DNA of 64,000 nt from Yersinia kristensenii (GCF_900460525.1 NZ_UHIY01000001.1:4030001-4094000), one strand, 5' to 3'; positions 39,792-50,691 are shown, counted from the stretch's first letter. Numbers and translations are program-made. The notes: generated from the letters alone by a model not told the origin.

Positions 39792-41131
39792 GACTCTGCC
39801 TCCAGACTCTCTGGTTCAGACAGGCTGCCTTGCTCAAACTCACGTAGCCGCTGCTTAAACAAGCTGGCCCACTCCCGCCGCTCTACTTCGCCAAACACCA
39901 ATTCATCGTGTTTTAGTCGGCGATTAAGCCAGTAGCCAAACTCTTGGGCGACCTCTTTTTTCCAGTCGCCTAACTCGCGCTGCTGTTTAAATGCCGGGTC
40001 AAGCCAAATCTGTTGCGAAAGTTTTAAGTTGCAGCCGTCCTCCTGACTCCAGCCAGCGGCTATTTTAAGATTTTGCACTTCAGCGACATAATTAAATAAA
40101 ATATCAATGATTTCATCACTGTAGGCCAGACGAGAGGCGCGAATCCCCATGGTATTCGTCAGCGGTTTAACACTCAGTAGATACTGCTGCATTTGCCGTG
40201 CGGTTGAGTATGCCAGGGCGGTAAATTCACTATTATCATTGAAGATGGAGCTATGTTTGGTGGGCGGTTTGCGGCTACTGCGCCACTGTGGCGCACCGGC
40301 GGGTAACAACCAGACTTTTCCGCCACGGACGCTGTTCAGATAAGAGATATTTTGTGGTTTGGTGCCGCCGATATTCTGTACTGCGGTATCGAGATACATT
40401 ACGCGGGGTTGCGGATGCCATGTTTTCGCTTTATAGGCAGCCTTGGCCTCTTTAGATTGATCACCAAAACGGGCGTCAGTGATGCGCTGATGCATAGCAT
40501 GGGCTAAAGATGAGGAGAACAGCGGGCTGAGCAGATGATATTGATTTGGCCCCACCGGGAAATAAAGCTGTTTTGCCAGTTTGTGCGAAGTGAGTTGTTT
40601 ATCCACCAGCGCCTGTTTGAACCCCTCCACCCACAATGTCAATTGCGCTGGATTTTCGGCTAACTCGGCTAAGGGCGAATAATCAGCACGATGCAGACAG
40701 GCCAGTAATGAATCGCCGTTATGCTCGGTTTGCAGCAATTTGGCGACATCAAGCGCCGCGGCATTGCCCACGGCATCGATGGCCGGTTTCGCTAAGGTGG
40801 CGCTAGAGAGATAAACAGCATTATCTTCTGCCGCAGGCAGATTAAATACACTGCTGCCTCTGGCGTCACTGTGGATGTATTTCAATGCATGGGTGACTAA
40901 GCTGATTTGCCCGGCCCGGCTGGCGGCATCTGTTAGCCAACTGCGAGTCTCATAGCGGGCCGCCAACTCTTGTCGTTGTAGTGCGTTTTCTTGCTGCACC
41001 CGCGCGATATCTTCTGCTGCGGTTAACCCTGCCAGCCTTTTTTCTGCTTCCTTATCAAAAGCTTCAAGCTTGGGCTGCTTGCGGCCTTCAATATAGGAGA
41101 CAATAAAAGCCGCTAATCCATTTTCTTGCAT
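39788..41131 (-). CDS. cas8f: Csy complex large subunit Cas8f (Csy1)
   Basis: 447 residues from the ATG at 41131, which has GAGG ahead and gives the family start [20 protein letters not shown]; in-frame codons back to 41176 lie partly inside cas2-3 and are rejected. Cas8f reads the GG/CC protospacer-adjacent motif and recruits Cas2-3. Conserved segments [19 protein letters not shown] and [10 protein letters not shown] are present. Situated 28 bases after cas2-3. Confidence 0.95.
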   Translation of the reverse strand: MQENGLAAFIVSYIEGRKQPKLEAFDKEAEKRLAGLTAAEDIARVQQENALQRQELAARYETRSWLTDAASRAGQISLVTHALKYIHSDARGSSVFNLPAAEDNAVYLSSATLAKPAIDAVGNAAALDVAKLLQTEHNGDSLLACLHRADYSPLAELAENPAQLTLWVEGFKQALVDKQLTSHKLAKQLYFPVGPNQYHLLSPLFSSSLAHAMHQRITDARFGDQSKEAKAAYKAKTWHPQPRVMYLDTAVQNIGGTKPQNISYLNSVRGGKVWLLPAGAPQWRSSRKPPTKHSSIFNDNSEFTALAYSTARQMQQYLLSVKPLTNTMGIRASRLAYSDEIIDILFNYVAEVQNLKIAAGWSQEDGCNLKLSQQIWLDPAFKQQRELGDWKKEVAQEFGYWLNRRLKHDELVFGEVERREWASLFKQRLREFEQGSLSEPESLEAES

Positions 41132-41159
41132 AACACCTCGCCTGTAATCCATTAAAATG

Positions 41160-44100
41160 TTAATCGAGTGCGCCAAATACCCCTAATAACGGATGATAAC
41201 GCCACATTTCGCCATCGTCTTTGTTCGCGCGCAGTCTAACCTCACCAAACTGTCGGCTGACCTCACTTAATTCCTTATTGAGTAACTCGGCCAGTTGTTG
41301 GTAAATCCGCAAGCAATCCGTATCTATCCATGGGCTATTTCCTGCCGCCACAGTCAGATCCACCACCCGAAAACAGTCACTGTCTTTCCATTCAATCTGG
41401 TCACTATCCAGCCGTTTAAAGCGCGGTTTGTCTGTTTCATCACTCAGCCACAGATTATGCGGTTCATCAGTAGCGGATTGCCGGAAAGGGGTGCGCCGTT
41501 GCTGTTCCCCACTCCAGGTCGCCTGTTTACGCCACCATAATGCGGCGTAATATTTTGGCTTCGGATCTTGGTTGCCCTGTAAAAGCATTCTCAAGCTAAC
41601 ATGTTCTAAATCAACAAAATTATTCGCATGATCCAGCTTGGCTCGCTCCTGAATCCGGCTAACGGCATTTATCACCTCATACTGAGAGGGCAACAGCACC
41701 TTGTCCAAATCATGGCTATTCAGTAAGTAGTCGCTGCTTTCAAAACCGGGCTGGAGATAGACGGGTTTTTTGGGGGCAATATTAATCAGCGCCTTATAAT
41801 TCTTTTGTAAAACATGCAGATTCGCCACTTGCGGCGCGATTTGCCGGTGGCGCTGAACCCGCCCCGCCAATTGAATTAACGAGCGCATTGAGCTGGGTTC
41901 GGCCAGCGCCCAGTCATAATCGTGGTCGCGCCCCACTTCAGCCACCGAGGTGGCGAGCACCACAAACAGATGATGCTGCTCGGGGTAATGCTGTAATGCA
42001 TGTTTGATTTCAGCCACTTGCCAGAGGGCATCTGGCTGATAGCGGGTTAAGGTAGCATCCAGCCGCTGTTCAATAGCAGAGCGCACCGCGAGCGGGTGCT
42101 TGCTGTGATAAACGCAATAATGAATGCGGACATTTTCTGGTGCCGCCGTGGCGTAGAGGCGCAGGGCAATCGCCACTAGCGGGTTGATATTGGCCATCCT
42201 GACCACGCCAACTGACACTGTTTTGCCCTCAGGGTGAGTTTGATGATGCTGTTGATGTAACCGCAACATAGAATCGCGCATCACCGCCGCCATGCTATCC
42301 AGCACCGTCGCTTTCTTGGTGCTCGCCGCAGAAATCGGGATTAATTCGGCTCGACGTAACGCACGGGCGGCTAAGAGTTTTTTGACTCGCTGAGCCACAA
42401 AATCTGCATGGGCGGCAGTAAAATCCTTAGGTTGCTGAATATCTTGCTGCGCGACATCATTCTCATCAAACCAGGCACAACAAATATTGAGCGGAGCATT
42501 GGGCTGCCCGCAAGCTTGCTGATAATCCGCCCGTCCTTTCCCATAGGCAGCAAAGAGCGCCTGAACCAATGCTGGCGGCAATGTGGCCGAAGAGAGCAAC
42601 ACGCGTGAACCGAGCATGCCAGCCCAATTGACCAAACGACACAATGCGGGCAAGTCGTTGAGATCAAAGTCATCCGGCTCATCCAACACCAAATCTGAAG
42701 TGAGCAAACGCAGCATCGGCGCTATCTGCTTGCCGCCGCGCAAGCTTTCCGTGGCCGGGATCAAATGGTCAATCGTACAAACCAGCACTGGCGCACTAAT
42801 CAGACGGTTTAATTTATCACTCTTGCCCAGCCAGGCACTCAAGCGCCCATCATCCAGACTGCCGTCATAACTGACATACTGATGATCAGCAAAGAATGCA
42901 TCAGCCGACTCACTGCCGGTGCCGGGTGGCCGGTCTTTATCGTGATTTAATTGATGTAATTGTGTGACCGATTGTGAGCCAATCAATACCGCCAAATCAT
43001 CCGTTTCCAGTGTGAGTTTATCCCGCAATGCATCACCGGTTTGTAAGGTTAAGGTGCGCAACCCCAAAGCGACGGAGAAGCGGCATCCCTGCTTTTCATC
43101 GGCTAAACCATACATAATCCGTGCATTAGCAAAGGTTTTACCACAACCGGTGGAGGCCATATTAATGCCGAAAAAACCTTGCTGCTGCGAACGCTCGCGC
43201 AAAATACTTGCCAAATCATAGGCTTTGTCTTGCCAGCGGAACCGCTCTTGTGTGGTGCGCTGTTTAAATCCTTTATGGCGGGTGATCGCCGGCAAGGTTT
43301 TTCTGATATTGGGCAAACTTCGGCCCAGTAACAGCGCATTTTGCCCGACACCCATATTATGCTCGTCCAACCGTTGCTTCATTTCTTTGGTTTGCCGGTC
43401 AGTATTGGCAAATGCCTGATAGCGTTCATCTTGCCAGCCGATTGTTGGCGGCAATGATGAGTAATGATGGTCGGCCAGCATTAATACCAATCGCGCCATA
43501 TGGCTGGTAAATCGTTGCGATAACTGACCATAATTATTCAATGCCGGTTGCTGCAAAGCCCGACGGGCAAATTTTTGCGCCTTTTTACGCCACTCGGTAC
43601 TCTGTATTGGGGTGCCGTGCGGGAAGTGCCATTGATCCCGTTTATCTTGCTCGCTCCACTCATTATCGGCCATATTGGTGGAATTCCATTCCGGCATAAA
43701 TTGCTGATGCAACCAATCGTCCATTTCTTCTATTTTGGGCGGCCGCTCGTAATTATTGTTTTTGGGATAAACCGGTATTCGGTGATGAGAGATAATCAGC
43801 CAGGCCACTGTCGTGGCCACCGGTGGTAAGCTCATAAAAGGATTCTTATAATGGTCAATCCCATCTTTCACCAGATGAGCTATTACGCGGGGTTCATCAT
43901 CAGCATTAATTTGGCTCAGTGCAGTGAGCCATTGAATATCATTTTGTTGCCCCACAAAGGCCTGAAATAGCCGCAATGACACCCATTCATGCCGATAGGG
44001 CTGATAACTTTTACCTTTACCTTGCAGACCTTTTTGAAATAATACATTGGCTTTGCCAAAATCATGAAATAACCCGGCAACCGCGGCCAGCAGTGCAATA

Positions 44101-44432
44101 CTTTCCACACTGTGCCAATTATTTTCATCCTGGCTGCGCAAAATATTCCGTTGCGTGCTATTCGTCGGCACCGAACCTTGAATATTAAAGCGCCTTAAAT
44201 TACCGACAATCCACAACAGCTCACTTTGATTATTACTTTTGATCCAATGACAGGCGATCGCACTATTACGCCGTGCTGTTTTGCGCAGTAATTTGCGTAA
44301 TGTATTCAAACCCTCAGCAGTGATGGCGGTTTGCCATGTGCGGTCACCTTTGCGCTCCGCAAATTGGTCCAAAATACGCCGGGTTTCTCCCAATGCTCGT
44401 TTATTGCATTGGGATATTAATAAGATATTCAT
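41160..44432 (-). CDS. cas3f: Cas2-Cas3 fusion nuclease-helicase (Cas3f)
   Basis: 1090 residues. A Cas2-like domain covers about 1-95 ([20 protein letters not shown]). The HD nuclease follows with His123-Asp124 in LFHDFGKAN. The helicase has Walker A in [12 protein letters not shown], a DEPDDFDL box, the SSATLPP motif, and C-terminal motifs [15 protein letters not shown] and [11 protein letters not shown]. The fusion is diagnostic for type I-F: it joins Cas1 in spacer capture and degrades target DNA. The start overlaps the cas1 stop by four bases. All catalytic motifs are intact. Confidence 0.97.
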   Translation of the reverse strand: MNILLISQCNKRALGETRRILDQFAERKGDRTWQTAITAEGLNTLRKLLRKTARRNSAIACHWIKSNNQSELLWIVGNLRRFNIQGSVPTNSTQRNILRSQDENNWHSVESIALLAAVAGLFHDFGKANVLFQKGLQGKGKSYQPYRHEWVSLRLFQAFVGQQNDIQWLTALSQINADDEPRVIAHLVKDGIDHYKNPFMSLPPVATTVAWLIISHHRIPVYPKNNNYERPPKIEEMDDWLHQQFMPEWNSTNMADNEWSEQDKRDQWHFPHGTPIQSTEWRKKAQKFARRALQQPALNNYGQLSQRFTSHMARLVLMLADHHYSSLPPTIGWQDERYQAFANTDRQTKEMKQRLDEHNMGVGQNALLLGRSLPNIRKTLPAITRHKGFKQRTTQERFRWQDKAYDLASILRERSQQQGFFGINMASTGCGKTFANARIMYGLADEKQGCRFSVALGLRTLTLQTGDALRDKLTLETDDLAVLIGSQSVTQLHQLNHDKDRPPGTGSESADAFFADHQYVSYDGSLDDGRLSAWLGKSDKLNRLISAPVLVCTIDHLIPATESLRGGKQIAPMLRLLTSDLVLDEPDDFDLNDLPALCRLVNWAGMLGSRVLLSSATLPPALVQALFAAYGKGRADYQQACGQPNAPLNICCAWFDENDVAQQDIQQPKDFTAAHADFVAQRVKKLLAARALRRAELIPISAASTKKATVLDSMAAVMRDSMLRLHQQHHQTHPEGKTVSVGVVRMANINPLVAIALRLYATAAPENVRIHYCVYHSKHPLAVRSAIEQRLDATLTRYQPDALWQVAEIKHALQHYPEQHHLFVVLATSVAEVGRDHDYDWALAEPSSMRSLIQLAGRVQRHRQIAPQVANLHVLQKNYKALINIAPKKPVYLQPGFESSDYLLNSHDLDKVLLPSQYEVINAVSRIQERAKLDHANNFVDLEHVSLRMLLQGNQDPKPKYYAALWWRKQATWSGEQQRRTPFRQSATDEPHNLWLSDETDKPRFKRLDSDQIEWKDSDCFRVVDLTVAAGNSPWIDTDCLRIYQQLAELLNKELSEVSRQFGEVRLRANKDDGEMWRYHPLLGVFGALD

Positions 44433-45409
44433 CGTGATACCTGGCTAAGAAGAGCTGCAGTCTGTTTTATGCCATCAATCATGACATCCAGCGCTTCTGT
44501 TCTTTGAAACCCGCTAATACAACGCTGACGAAATTCTTGCTCTTCCTCTCCACGCATCGCCGCAATAAATGCTTGGGGGAGCACCAAAGCATCTTTAATT
44601 AAATCTGCCACATCAAAAACTAACCCGCCGCGCCGAGTCTTGCCATGCAAAACAGATAATCCATGAGGTAAGCCAATTACCCAGGTTGCAGTGGCGGCTA
44701 AGCCATAAGCGAGGTAATTCCCATGATCAAGAAAACGGTTAGCAAGGTCTACCCCACCACCTCGTTTTGCACGGGTAAAGTCACCATACTTCGCTGTATT
44801 GGCTGCTAACTTATACAGCGCTTTGGTCAATACAGCCTCTTGAGCCATTAGGTCATTACTGGTCTGACAGTGAGTTAAATTTTGTTCGAAACGGTTAAGA
44901 ATACTTTGCAATTGGTCACGATTTACTTGAAAAAGGGGTTCGCGTTGCATGTGGCTGCTTAGCCAATGTTGCTGTATTTGGGTTATCCTGATGCGCTGGA
45001 AAGCGACCGCGGCTGCCAGTCTTTTGGTGTCATCGAACCAGAAGCTAACCCAATCTTGTAGATATTCGGTTGGCCGGTATTCACTTTGTGCCGTTAGCCA
45101 CGAAACATTGACCTCAACTTCATTCGCCGCAAAAAGTGGTGCGCCACCACCGCCACAAAACCCGACTAAAACACCCGCGCGGGCAAACTCACGCATAGCG
45201 GCTTGAGTCACAGATGTCCCCGTCCCCAACATGATGACAGTGGTATTCGCGATGGGGATATTCCAATAAAGAGATTGTTTCCCCTCATCAGTGACATATT
45301 CAACCCGCCCGCCGTTAACTAATACACGACAATATTCTAAATAATAAATATTTGAACGCTTTGAGTGCAGAATTGTTTTTAGATCAGAGGAATGAATAGA
45401 ATTGTCCAT
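44429..45409 (-). CDS. cas1: CRISPR integrase Cas1 (type I-F)
   Basis: 326 residues from the ATG at 45409, placed nine bases after a perfect AAGGAGG; an in-frame start nine codons earlier covers that site and is rejected. Active-site residues are visible: Glu in MAQEAVLTKALYKLAA, His in GLSVLHGKTRRGG and Asp in VFDVADLIKDALVLPQAF. It integrates new spacers together with the Cas2 part of Cas2-3. First gene of the leftward cas operon. Array 2 lies 206 bases upstream and is transcribed towards it. Confidence 0.96.
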   Translation of the reverse strand: MDNSIHSSDLKTILHSKRSNIYYLEYCRVLVNGGRVEYVTDEGKQSLYWNIPIANTTVIMLGTGTSVTQAAMREFARAGVLVGFCGGGGAPLFAANEVEVNVSWLTAQSEYRPTEYLQDWVSFWFDDTKRLAAAVAFQRIRITQIQQHWLSSHMQREPLFQVNRDQLQSILNRFEQNLTHCQTSNDLMAQEAVLTKALYKLAANTAKYGDFTRAKRGGGVDLANRFLDHGNYLAYGLAATATWVIGLPHGLSVLHGKTRRGGLVFDVADLIKDALVLPQAFIAAMRGEEEQEFRQRCISGFQRTEALDVMIDGIKQTAALLSQVSR

Positions 45410-45615
45410 CGCCAGCAACCTCCTTAGACAGAACACCCAAATCGTTCTAACGGGTTAATTGTATCTTGCCAGTCAGTGAGCGCGCCTTACCAAGATAGAG
45501 GTCCGCACGATATTGATATGATTAATTTATTTACACTAACCCAATACCGGCAAAGTCGGTAATAGAAAACAGTAATAAGCCTACTGTAAGTAACAAAATG
45601 TGTTTGGGCTCTCAA

Positions 45616-46423
45616 TCTTGATGCTGCCTGTACGGCAGTGAACCTTCCTCGTCGCTATTGCAGTTCGTCTTAACTTTTCTAAGCTGCCTGTGCGGCAGTA
45701 AACACCAGCGTTGTAAATCACTGAGCATCATTTCTTTTCTAAGCTGCCTGTGCGGCAGTGAACCTTTATCCTAAAGTTTGCTCGTTTTAATATTCTTTCT
45801 AAGCTGCCTGTGCGGCAGTGAACCAGGATTACTCGCCGCGCCAGTCAGGACGACATTTCTAAGCTGCCTGTGCGGCAGTGAACTAGCAGCCTCTGATGCA
45901 AGTTACCGACAAGGTTTTCTAAGCTGCCTGTGCGGCAGTGAACTTTGTTTCTCTCTGGCACGATGCACACCGTTATTTCTAAGCTGCCTGTGCGGCAGTG
46001 AACATGAGTTGAAGAAAGGCAGCTGTAAACGGTGCTTTCTAAGCTGCCTGTGCGGCAGTGAACGCCATATAGGCGGCTGGTGGTGATGCTGAGGATTTCT
46101 AAGCTGCCTGTGCGGCAGTGAACGCTCGTCAGGTGGATGTTGATTTGCGCGGTGATTTCTAAGCTGCCTGTGCGGCAGTGAACGCCATGAATGATATTTT
46201 TTGCCTTATAAATCATTTCTAAGCTGCCTGTGCGGCAGTGAACCCGTTTATCACGGTTGAATGGGTAGAATAAAATTTCTAAGCTGCCTGTGCGGCAGTG
46301 AACGAAGAAGTCAGCTACAGATTGTAGCTCGCCGATTTCTAAGCTGCCTGTGCGGCAGTGAACGCGTGGTTAGCTCATCCCAATTGTCGATAATTTTTCT
46401 AAGCTGCCTGTGCGGCAGTGAAC
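45616..46423 (-). CRISPR. type I-F CRISPR array 2, 14 repeats and 13 spacers
   Basis: Same 28-base repeat and 60-base period as array 1, with all spacers 32 bases. The leftmost repeat (45616-45643) is degenerate in its first eight bases and carries GTAC in the hairpin loop, as does the oldest repeat of array 1; the next repeat (45676-45703) has one change near its end. The other twelve are identical. The old end thus faces cas1 and the leader lies to the right at 46424-46580. No spacer repeats one of array 1 by eye. Confidence 0.97.
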
Positions 46424-46560
46424 AGTAGAACAATACAGATAACTTACTGATAATAAAAGTGCATTGAAGCGCGGTGATAAAAAATGATTTATTAAAAGCC
46501 TTGGGGATTTCTATATAAAATCAATGCGTTAAAAAACACGCTAAAAAAAGGGTTCAAGTT
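46424..46560 (-). promoter_or_regulatory. CRISPR leader of array 2 with IHF motif
   Basis: AT-rich DNA after the last repeat. The IHF consensus AATCAATGCGTTA lies at 46519-46531, with 95 bases between it and the repeat edge, exactly as in array 1. It is set in the shared context CTATATAAAATCAATG. The first bases after the repeat (AGTA) and several scattered words also match leader 1. The remaining 200 bases to the tRNA show no gene. Confidence 0.75.
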
Positions 46561-46764
46561 GGGATTAAGGCAAAATGTCATTAAACCTTTTCTACTGCGG
46601 ATGATGTGACGGACAAAAAGGAGGTTTGAAAAAGTTATAGTTCACTATTTTGGGGCGGGTTTTGCTCGTTTTGTTGTATCAGAAAGAATAAATATGACCG
46701 ATTAAAAATTGAGGTATTTCAAGGGGTTAAGCAAGGATAACAAGCAGGAGAAACAGAGAAATGA

Positions 46765-46852
46765 TGGCGGAGGAGGAGAGATTCGAACTCTCGAACGGTT
46801 ACCCGTCGACGGTTTTCAAGACCGTTGCCTTCAGCCACTCGGCCACCCCTCC
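46765..46852 (-). tRNA. serT: tRNA-Ser(TGA)
   Basis: 88 bases including an encoded CCA. On the minus strand it opens GGAGGGGTGGCCGAGTGGCT, has the anticodon loop CTTGAAA (TGA) on a CGGT/ACCG stem, a long variable arm typical of serine tRNAs (GACGGGTAACCCGT), and the T-loop GTTCGAATC. The acceptor stem pairs throughout with one G-U. Its position near tusE matches E. coli serT, but yccA, which lies between them in E. coli, is absent. Confidence 0.97.
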
Positions 46853-46949
46853 GCAACGAGCCGAACTATAAACAGAGCTCCGCCGCTTGTAAAGCTTGTT
46901 TGTGTTTAATCGCCCAAAAAGCCGCCATCTGATTATCGAATGATGAATT

Positions 46950-46968
46950 AATCATCATGATGATGATT
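46950..46968. promoter_or_regulatory. perfect palindrome upstream of tusE
   Basis: AATCATCAT-G-ATGATGATT, nine-base arms around one base, between the tRNA and tusE. It could be an operator, though the simple ATC/GAT repeats make chance possible. Confidence 0.3.
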
Positions 46969-47099
46969 CACTGTACAACCTCCCCCAGCATCTATTACCC
47001 CGAGGCCGATTTACCAAGCAGCAGCACAGACTTCTTTGGGATAGCGGCAAATATTTGCTAAATTAGCTGCCGTTTCATTGATTGGACCACCGAGGTTGT

Positions 47100-47429
47100 A
47101 TGTTGGAGTTTGAAGGCCGCACGATTGATACCGACGCGCAAGGTTACCTGAAAAATAGCGCAGACTGGAGCGAAGCTCTGGCCCCGATACTGGCTGAACA
47201 AGAGAGCATTATCCTCACCGAGCCGCACTGGGAAGTGGTGCGTTTTGTACGTGCTTTTTATCAGGAATTTAATACGTCACCGGCCATCCGGATGCTGGTA
47301 AAAGCCATGGCGCAGAAATACGGTGAAGAAAAAGGTAATAGCCGCTATCTCTATCGTTTATTCCCCAAGGGGCCTGCAAAACAAGCGACAAAAATTGCCG
47401 GGCTGCCAAAACCGGTGAAATGTATTTAA
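47100..47429 (+). CDS. tusE: sulfur relay protein TusE
   Basis: 109 residues from the ATG at 47100 (GAGG ahead); an ATG six codons earlier lacks a site. DsrC/TusE family, with the C-terminal [20 protein letters not shown] ending in KCI; the penultimate Cys108 accepts sulfur from TusBCD and passes it to MnmA for 2-thiouridine at tRNA wobble position 34. Almost identical at the C-terminus to E. coli. Convergent with yccX. Confidence 0.96.
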   Translation: MLEFEGRTIDTDAQGYLKNSADWSEALAPILAEQESIILTEPHWEVVRFVRAFYQEFNTSPAIRMLVKAMAQKYGEEKGNSRYLYRLFPKGPAKQATKIAGLPKPVKCI

Positions 47430-47456
47430 TCAACGGCCACATTCTGGGTGAGGCGG

Positions 47457-47735
47457 CTAATAGCGAATGTTAAATGTCTCAAATGGTGTGGCCGGATGAG
47501 GCTCTGTCAGTAGGCGATCAACACGCGCGCCCCGTGGCCCGCCCTGTTTGATCCACTCCATCAGTTGCTCGACCGCCTGTTGTTCACCATAAGCCACCAC
47601 TTCTACACTGCCATCGTCACAATTGCGGGCATAACCGGCCACTCCTAGCGCCAGTGCTTGCCGTTGCGTGCTATAGCGAAATCCCACACCTTGAACCACA
47701 CCATAAACATAAGCAGCGGTGCATACTTTTGCCAT
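47457..47735 (-). CDS. yccX: acylphosphatase YccX
   Basis: 92 residues with the acylphosphatase signature [18 protein letters not shown] (catalytic Arg in GFR) and [17 protein letters not shown] (catalytic Asn). It hydrolyses the acyl phosphate bond of small metabolites in the cytoplasm. Next to tusE as in E. coli, but convergent with it. Confidence 0.95.
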   Translation of the reverse strand: MAKVCTAAYVYGVVQGVGFRYSTQRQALALGVAGYARNCDDGSVEVVAYGEQQAVEQLMEWIKQGGPRGARVDRLLTEPHPATPFETFNIRY

Positions 47736-47800
47736 ATCGCCCCCTCATGGACTGCGTTTCCAATCGAATTGTCCCGTTTTAGCCAATAATCGTGAAATAT

Positions 47801-47888
47801 TTTCCAAGCTGCCTGTGCGGCAGTGAATCCCTGCGCTTCGCTGGGGCCAAGGGGGACGCCTTTCTAAGCTGCCTGTGCGGCCGTGAAC
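47801..47888 (-). CRISPR. mini CRISPR locus: two degenerate I-F repeats, one spacer
   Basis: Two copies of the same 28-base repeat at 47801-47828 (two changes: a C near the start and the last base) and 47861-47888 (one change in the 3' part) flank a 32-base GC-rich spacer (47829-47860). The period is again 60. No leader-like AT-rich DNA or IHF motif lies at either side, and no cas gene is close. It sits between yccX and a hypothetical gene, about 1.4 kb from array 2. Confidence 0.88.
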
Positions 47889-47897
47889 AAATAGCTT

Positions 47898-48107
47898 TTA
47901 TTGATCGCAGTTCTTTTGGTTCAAGTGGAACGAAAAACGCGATTGGAAATAGGACTTAACTTGTTCTTCCATCGAGTGAATTTTTTGGTCAATGCTATTA
48001 CACAGAAACTCATCGCTGTTCATTGCCTGAACGCGTTGTAGCGCAATTTCGTCAATTTCTTCTTTTTGTTTTTCTGTGAGTGCTACGTCAGTTTGCTTAT
48101 TCGTCAT
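47898..48107 (-). CDS. hypothetical protein, 69 residues
   Basis: Short leftward gene with AGGGA six bases before the ATG. Highly charged and helical (MTNKQTDVALTEKQKEEIDE, then FLCNSIDQKIHSMEEQVKSY), with no membrane segment or signal. No known family recognised. Its stop lies ten bases from the mini CRISPR locus. The 213 bases upstream to rlmI show no further gene. Confidence 0.55.
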   Translation of the reverse strand: MTNKQTDVALTEKQKEEIDEIALQRVQAMNSDEFLCNSIDQKIHSMEEQVKSYFQSRFSFHLNQKNCDQ

Positions 48108-48320
48108 GATGCGGTCCCTACTTTGAAGAAAGAAAGTTATTATAGCTCTATGAATATAGTAGTGAAAAAGTTTTTAGTCGCGCTGTTGAACGCGATATTG
48201 CCGCCAGATATCAAGGCCGCCGTGGTAGTGAGTAGCATGATATTGCTATATCATTAGCACCTTATTTTGATTGATAATGACTTATCAATTTCAACTATTT
48301 GATTTAATAAGACTCTTACA

Positions 48321-49505
48321 ATGCGCCTATTTCTTGCAAAAGGACGTGAAAAATCCTTGCTTCGTCGCCATCCATGGATCTTCTCTGGGGCCGTGCTACG
48401 CCTTGAAGGCAATGCTGTTTCCGGTGAAACCATCGATATTCTTGATAGTCAGGGTAAATGGCTGGCCCGCGCCGCCTACTCTCCTGAATCACAAATTGTG
48501 GCGCGAGTTTGGACGTTCCAACAAGATGAAGTTATCGACAGTGAATTTTTTGTTCGCCGTCTACAACGGGCACAAACCTGGCGTGACTATCTGGCCCAGC
48601 GCGATGGCTTAAATGGCTACCGCCTGATTGCCGGTGAATCCGACGGCTTACCGGGTATCACCATTGACCGCTTCCAAAACTTCCTGGTCTTGCAATTGCT
48701 GTCGGCGGGGGCTGAATATCAACGCGCAGCACTGGTCAGCGCGTTACAGCAGTGCTACCCAGAATGCTCTATTTATGACCGCTCCGATGTTTCTGTGCGC
48801 AAAAAAGAAGGTTTACCACTGACTCAGGGCACAGTCTGTGGCGAAATGCCCCCGGCACTGTTACCTATCACTGAGCACGGTATGCAATTGCTGGTTGATA
48901 TTCAGCAAGGCCATAAGACAGGCTTTTATTTAGATCAGCGTGATAGCCGCCTTGCAGCGCGTCATTATGCTGATGGTCGCCGCGTTCTAAACTGCTTCTC
49001 TTATACCGGGGCCTTTGCCGTCGCGGCACTGATGGGCAATTGCCAGCAAGTGATCAGTGTTGATACCTCACAATCAGTGTTGGATATTGCCAAACAAAAC
49101 GTCGAACTAAACCAGTTAGACCTGAGCAAAGCCGAGTTTATCCGCGATGATGTCTTCCAATTGCTGCGTAATTATCGCGCACAAGGGGAAAAGTTTGACA
49201 TGATCATCATGGACCCACCGAAATTTGTGGAAAATAAAAGTCAGCTGGCCAGCGCTTGTCGGGGTTATAAAGACATTAATATGTTAGCTATACAGCTATT
49301 ACGCCCCGGCGGTATCTTATTAAGTTTCTCCTGCTCGGGCTTGATGCCAATAGATTTATTCCAGAAAATTTTAGCCGATGCTGCATTAGATGCTGGCCAT
49401 GATATACAATTTATAGAGCAGTTCCGTCAGGCCGCGGACCATCCCGTTATCGCAACATATCCTGAGGGTTTGTACCTAAAAGGCTTTGCGTGTCGGATAA
49501 TGTGA
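48321..49505 (+). CDS. rlmI: 23S rRNA m5C1962 methyltransferase RlmI
   Basis: 394 residues. N-terminal PUA domain ([20 protein letters not shown]) and a C-terminal Rossmann methyltransferase with SAM-binding [15 protein letters not shown], acidic ISVDTS, catalytic IIMDPPKFV, and the Cys in LSFSCSG. Methylates cytosine 1962 of 23S rRNA. Located beside hspQ as in E. coli, with 61 bases between them. Confidence 0.95.
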   Translation: MRLFLAKGREKSLLRRHPWIFSGAVLRLEGNAVSGETIDILDSQGKWLARAAYSPESQIVARVWTFQQDEVIDSEFFVRRLQRAQTWRDYLAQRDGLNGYRLIAGESDGLPGITIDRFQNFLVLQLLSAGAEYQRAALVSALQQCYPECSIYDRSDVSVRKKEGLPLTQGTVCGEMPPALLPITEHGMQLLVDIQQGHKTGFYLDQRDSRLAARHYADGRRVLNCFSYTGAFAVAALMGNCQQVISVDTSQSVLDIAKQNVELNQLDLSKAEFIRDDVFQLLRNYRAQGEKFDMIIMDPPKFVENKSQLASACRGYKDINMLAIQLLRPGGILLSFSCSGLMPIDLFQKILADAALDAGHDIQFIEQFRQAADHPVIATYPEGLYLKGFACRIM

Positions 49506-49566
49506 CTTGAAATGCCCTGCACTGCCCTCATATAGATGGCAGCGTAATGTTTCTCCGGAGGTTATC

Positions 49567-49884
49567 ATGATCGCCAGCAAATTCGGTATTGGGCAACAGG
49601 TTCGCCACAGCCTACACGGCTACTTGGGTGTAGTCATTGATATCGATCCTGAATATTCTCTTGAGCCACCAGCCCCTGATGAAGTTGCAAATAATGATAA
49701 TTTGCGTTCATCACCTTGGTATCACGTGGTTATTGAGGATGATGAGGGGCAACCGGTACATACTTATCTGGCTGAAGCACAGCTCACTTATGAAGATATG
49801 GATGCTCACCCGGAGCAACCTTCATTAGATGAATTGGCCGCTTCTATCCGCCATCAATTACAGGCTCCGCGCCTGCGCAACTGA
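49567..49884 (+). CDS. hspQ: heat shock protein HspQ
   Basis: 105 residues from the ATG at 49567 (CTCCGGAGG ahead). YccV/hemimethylated-DNA-binding fold: [55 protein letters not shown]. In E. coli it binds hemimethylated oriC DNA, modulates DnaA and acts as a Lon specificity factor. Followed by a strong terminator. Confidence 0.95.
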   Translation: MIASKFGIGQQVRHSLHGYLGVVIDIDPEYSLEPPAPDEVANNDNLRSSPWYHVVIEDDEGQPVHTYLAEAQLTYEDMDAHPEQPSLDELAASIRHQLQAPRLRN

Positions 49885-49900
49885 GTGTTGAGACTGATCA

Positions 49901-49927
49901 AACCCGGCACTGGTGGCCGGGTTTTTT
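49901..49927 (+). terminator. terminator after hspQ
   Basis: AACCCGGC pairs with GCCGGGTT around a seven-base loop and is followed by a T run. Confidence 0.88.
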
Positions 49928-49960
49928 ATACCCAAAATTTAACTCATTCATGCAAAAATA

Positions 49961-50377
49961 TTACTCTTTTGCTAATCCTAATCGCGGGATTTCAATTTTA
50001 GGGCAGCGATCCATAACAACTTTTAGCCCAGCATCTGCCGCCAATGTGGCTGCTAATTCATTAATGACACCAATTTGCAGCCACAGCACTTTGGCTCCGA
50101 TAGCAATAGCTTCCTGCGCGACACAATATGCCGCTTCAGTGTTACGAAATACATCAACCATATCAATAGGATAAGGAATGTCAGCCAATTCAGCATAACC
50201 CTGCTGACCCAGTAATGTCTTCCCCGCCAGTTTTGGGCTGACAGGCGTCACCTGATACCCCTGCTGTAGCAAGTAAGCCATAACACCGTAACTGGGCCGC
50301 GCAGGGTTATCACTTGCCCCCACTAATGCAATTGTCTTTACCTGTTGGAGAATGTCAGCAATGTCTTTATCGTGCAT
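49961..50377 (-). CDS. yccU: CoA-binding protein YccU
   Basis: 138 residues from the ATG at 50377 with AGAGGA ahead. A single CoA-binding Rossmann domain of the succinyl-CoA-synthetase type (TIALVGASDNPARPSYGVMAYL, DMVDVFRNTEAAYCVAQEAI). The physiological role is not known. Convergent with hspQ, with a terminator between, as in E. coli. Confidence 0.93.
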   Translation of the reverse strand: MHDKDIADILQQVKTIALVGASDNPARPSYGVMAYLLQQGYQVTPVSPKLAGKTLLGQQGYAELADIPYPIDMVDVFRNTEAAYCVAQEAIAIGAKVLWLQIGVINELAATLAADAGLKVVMDRCPKIEIPRLGLAKE

Positions 50378-50531
50378 TTTCAGTTCCTCTGATGCGCTAA
50401 AAGAATATTTCAATCCATATGTATCCAACTGGATGCACACATGTCAGGTGACACTAAGTGTATATCATGCAAAATAATGATGATAACCGCCGTCTAATTG
50501 ATTTGGTTTAATGGGTATAGCAGGAATTACT

Positions 50532-50550
50532 GTTAGATTAGTTATCTAAC
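50532..50550. promoter_or_regulatory. inverted repeat GTTAGAT-N5-ATCTAAC
   Basis: Perfect seven-base arms in the 314-base gap between divergent yccU and yccT. A candidate operator; the rest of the gap is AT-rich and holds no frame I would call. Confidence 0.35.
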
Positions 50551-50691
50551 CTTTAAAATTCATTGAGATAACATAAATATAGTTATACTGATTGTTTCAG
50601 GAAGTAAATAAATATGGGCAACCAGAAAGACTTTGACACATAATCTAGCGTGTCTGACAATATAAACGGATATCACCCTCAGGAGTAGCAC

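Noticed and set aside
45778..46216. Open frames on both strands through CRISPR array 2
   Set aside because: Same cause: repeat period keeps frames open; no start site or codon pattern of a gene.
36554..46423. Tn7-like (I-F3) CRISPR transposon
   Set aside because: cas1, cas2-3 and separate cas8f and cas5f are present, and no tnsABC or tniQ gene is visible.
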